Assembly: GCA_002067045.1 (NCBI GenBank)
Contig: MVPZ01000225.1
Span: 1 to 5,074, forward strand
Direction of reading: 5' to 3'
Source of the DNA: Methanomassiliicoccales archaeon PtaB.Bin134
GTDB taxonomy: Archaea; Thermoplasmatota; Thermoplasmata; Methanomassiliicoccales; UBA472
DNA: 5,074 nucleotides
Numbering within the stretch: the first letter of the stretch is position 1; the number at the start of each line of letters is the position of its first letter. A program made the translations under genes and the position numbers. Below the pieces are notes generated by a model. The model was not told the DNA's origin, made no database searches, and worked only from the letters and a program-made list of their open reading frames with translations. Shown here piece by piece: positions 5,029 to 5,074 of the stretch.

Positions 5029-5074
5029 GATGTTCATGTACTCGCGGGTGCGCATGTGGCTGAGCACTATGGAC
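5026..5074 (-). CDS. C-terminal end of an unidentified protein (5' part outside window)
   Basis: On the minus strand one frame is open from the window edge to a TGA at 5028-5026 and encodes SIVLSHMRTREYMNI. Fourteen of its fifteen codons end in G or C, as in the neighbouring genes, and it stops only 16 bases from the convergent gene. Both facts support a real coding end. The product cannot be named from 15 residues. Confidence 0.6.
   Translation of the reverse strand, partial: SIVLSHMRTREYMNI

Overview
The window looks like high-GC archaeal chromosome, most likely a member of the Thermoplasmatota (a Methanomassiliicoccales-like lineage fits best). This is inference from content: a CDP-archaeol synthase, found only in archaea; a single-polypeptide XPD/Rad3 helicase; TATA boxes rather than bacterial -35/-10 promoters; a GGTGATC-type ribosome binding site; and a small unknown protein that recalls an archaeal DUF family. 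No mobile element, CRISPR array, tRNA or rRNA gene was recognised.

Layout. Positions 1-321 (+) hold the C-terminal end of a family 2 glycosyltransferase, which runs tail-to-tail into a four-gene minus-strand cluster. That cluster reads from right to left: XPD/Rad3-type helicase (3865-1967), CDP-archaeol synthase carS (1932-1369), orotate phosphoribosyltransferase pyrE (1364-840) and family 4 uracil-DNA glycosylase (839-312). The last three genes are separated by 4 and 0 bases, so they are almost certainly co-transcribed. The gap from the helicase to carS is 34 bases and contains no obvious promoter. A TATA-like box lies about 26 bases upstream of the helicase GTG, which predicts a leaderless or nearly leaderless mRNA.

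Further right, 3937-4491 (-) encodes a small protein of unknown function whose start is uncertain. A perfect 8-bp inverted repeat separates it from the helicase promoter. An AT-rich island (about 4485-4600) carries a TATA element readable in both directions, suggesting a divergent promoter. On its plus-strand side lies a leader of about 125 bases with inverted repeats. It precedes a 98-residue MTH1187-type thiamine-binding-family protein (4713-5009). The last 49 bases hold the C-terminal end of an unidentified minus-strand gene.

How the genes fit together. The minus-strand cluster joins two DNA-repair proteins (helicase, uracil-DNA glycosylase) to one enzyme of archaeal lipid synthesis and one of UMP synthesis. 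This is mostly a housekeeping region. The least explained parts are the 4492-4712 divergent promoter and leader, the dyad upstream of the helicase, and the unknown protein. I did not find convincing evidence of a whole new multi-gene system.
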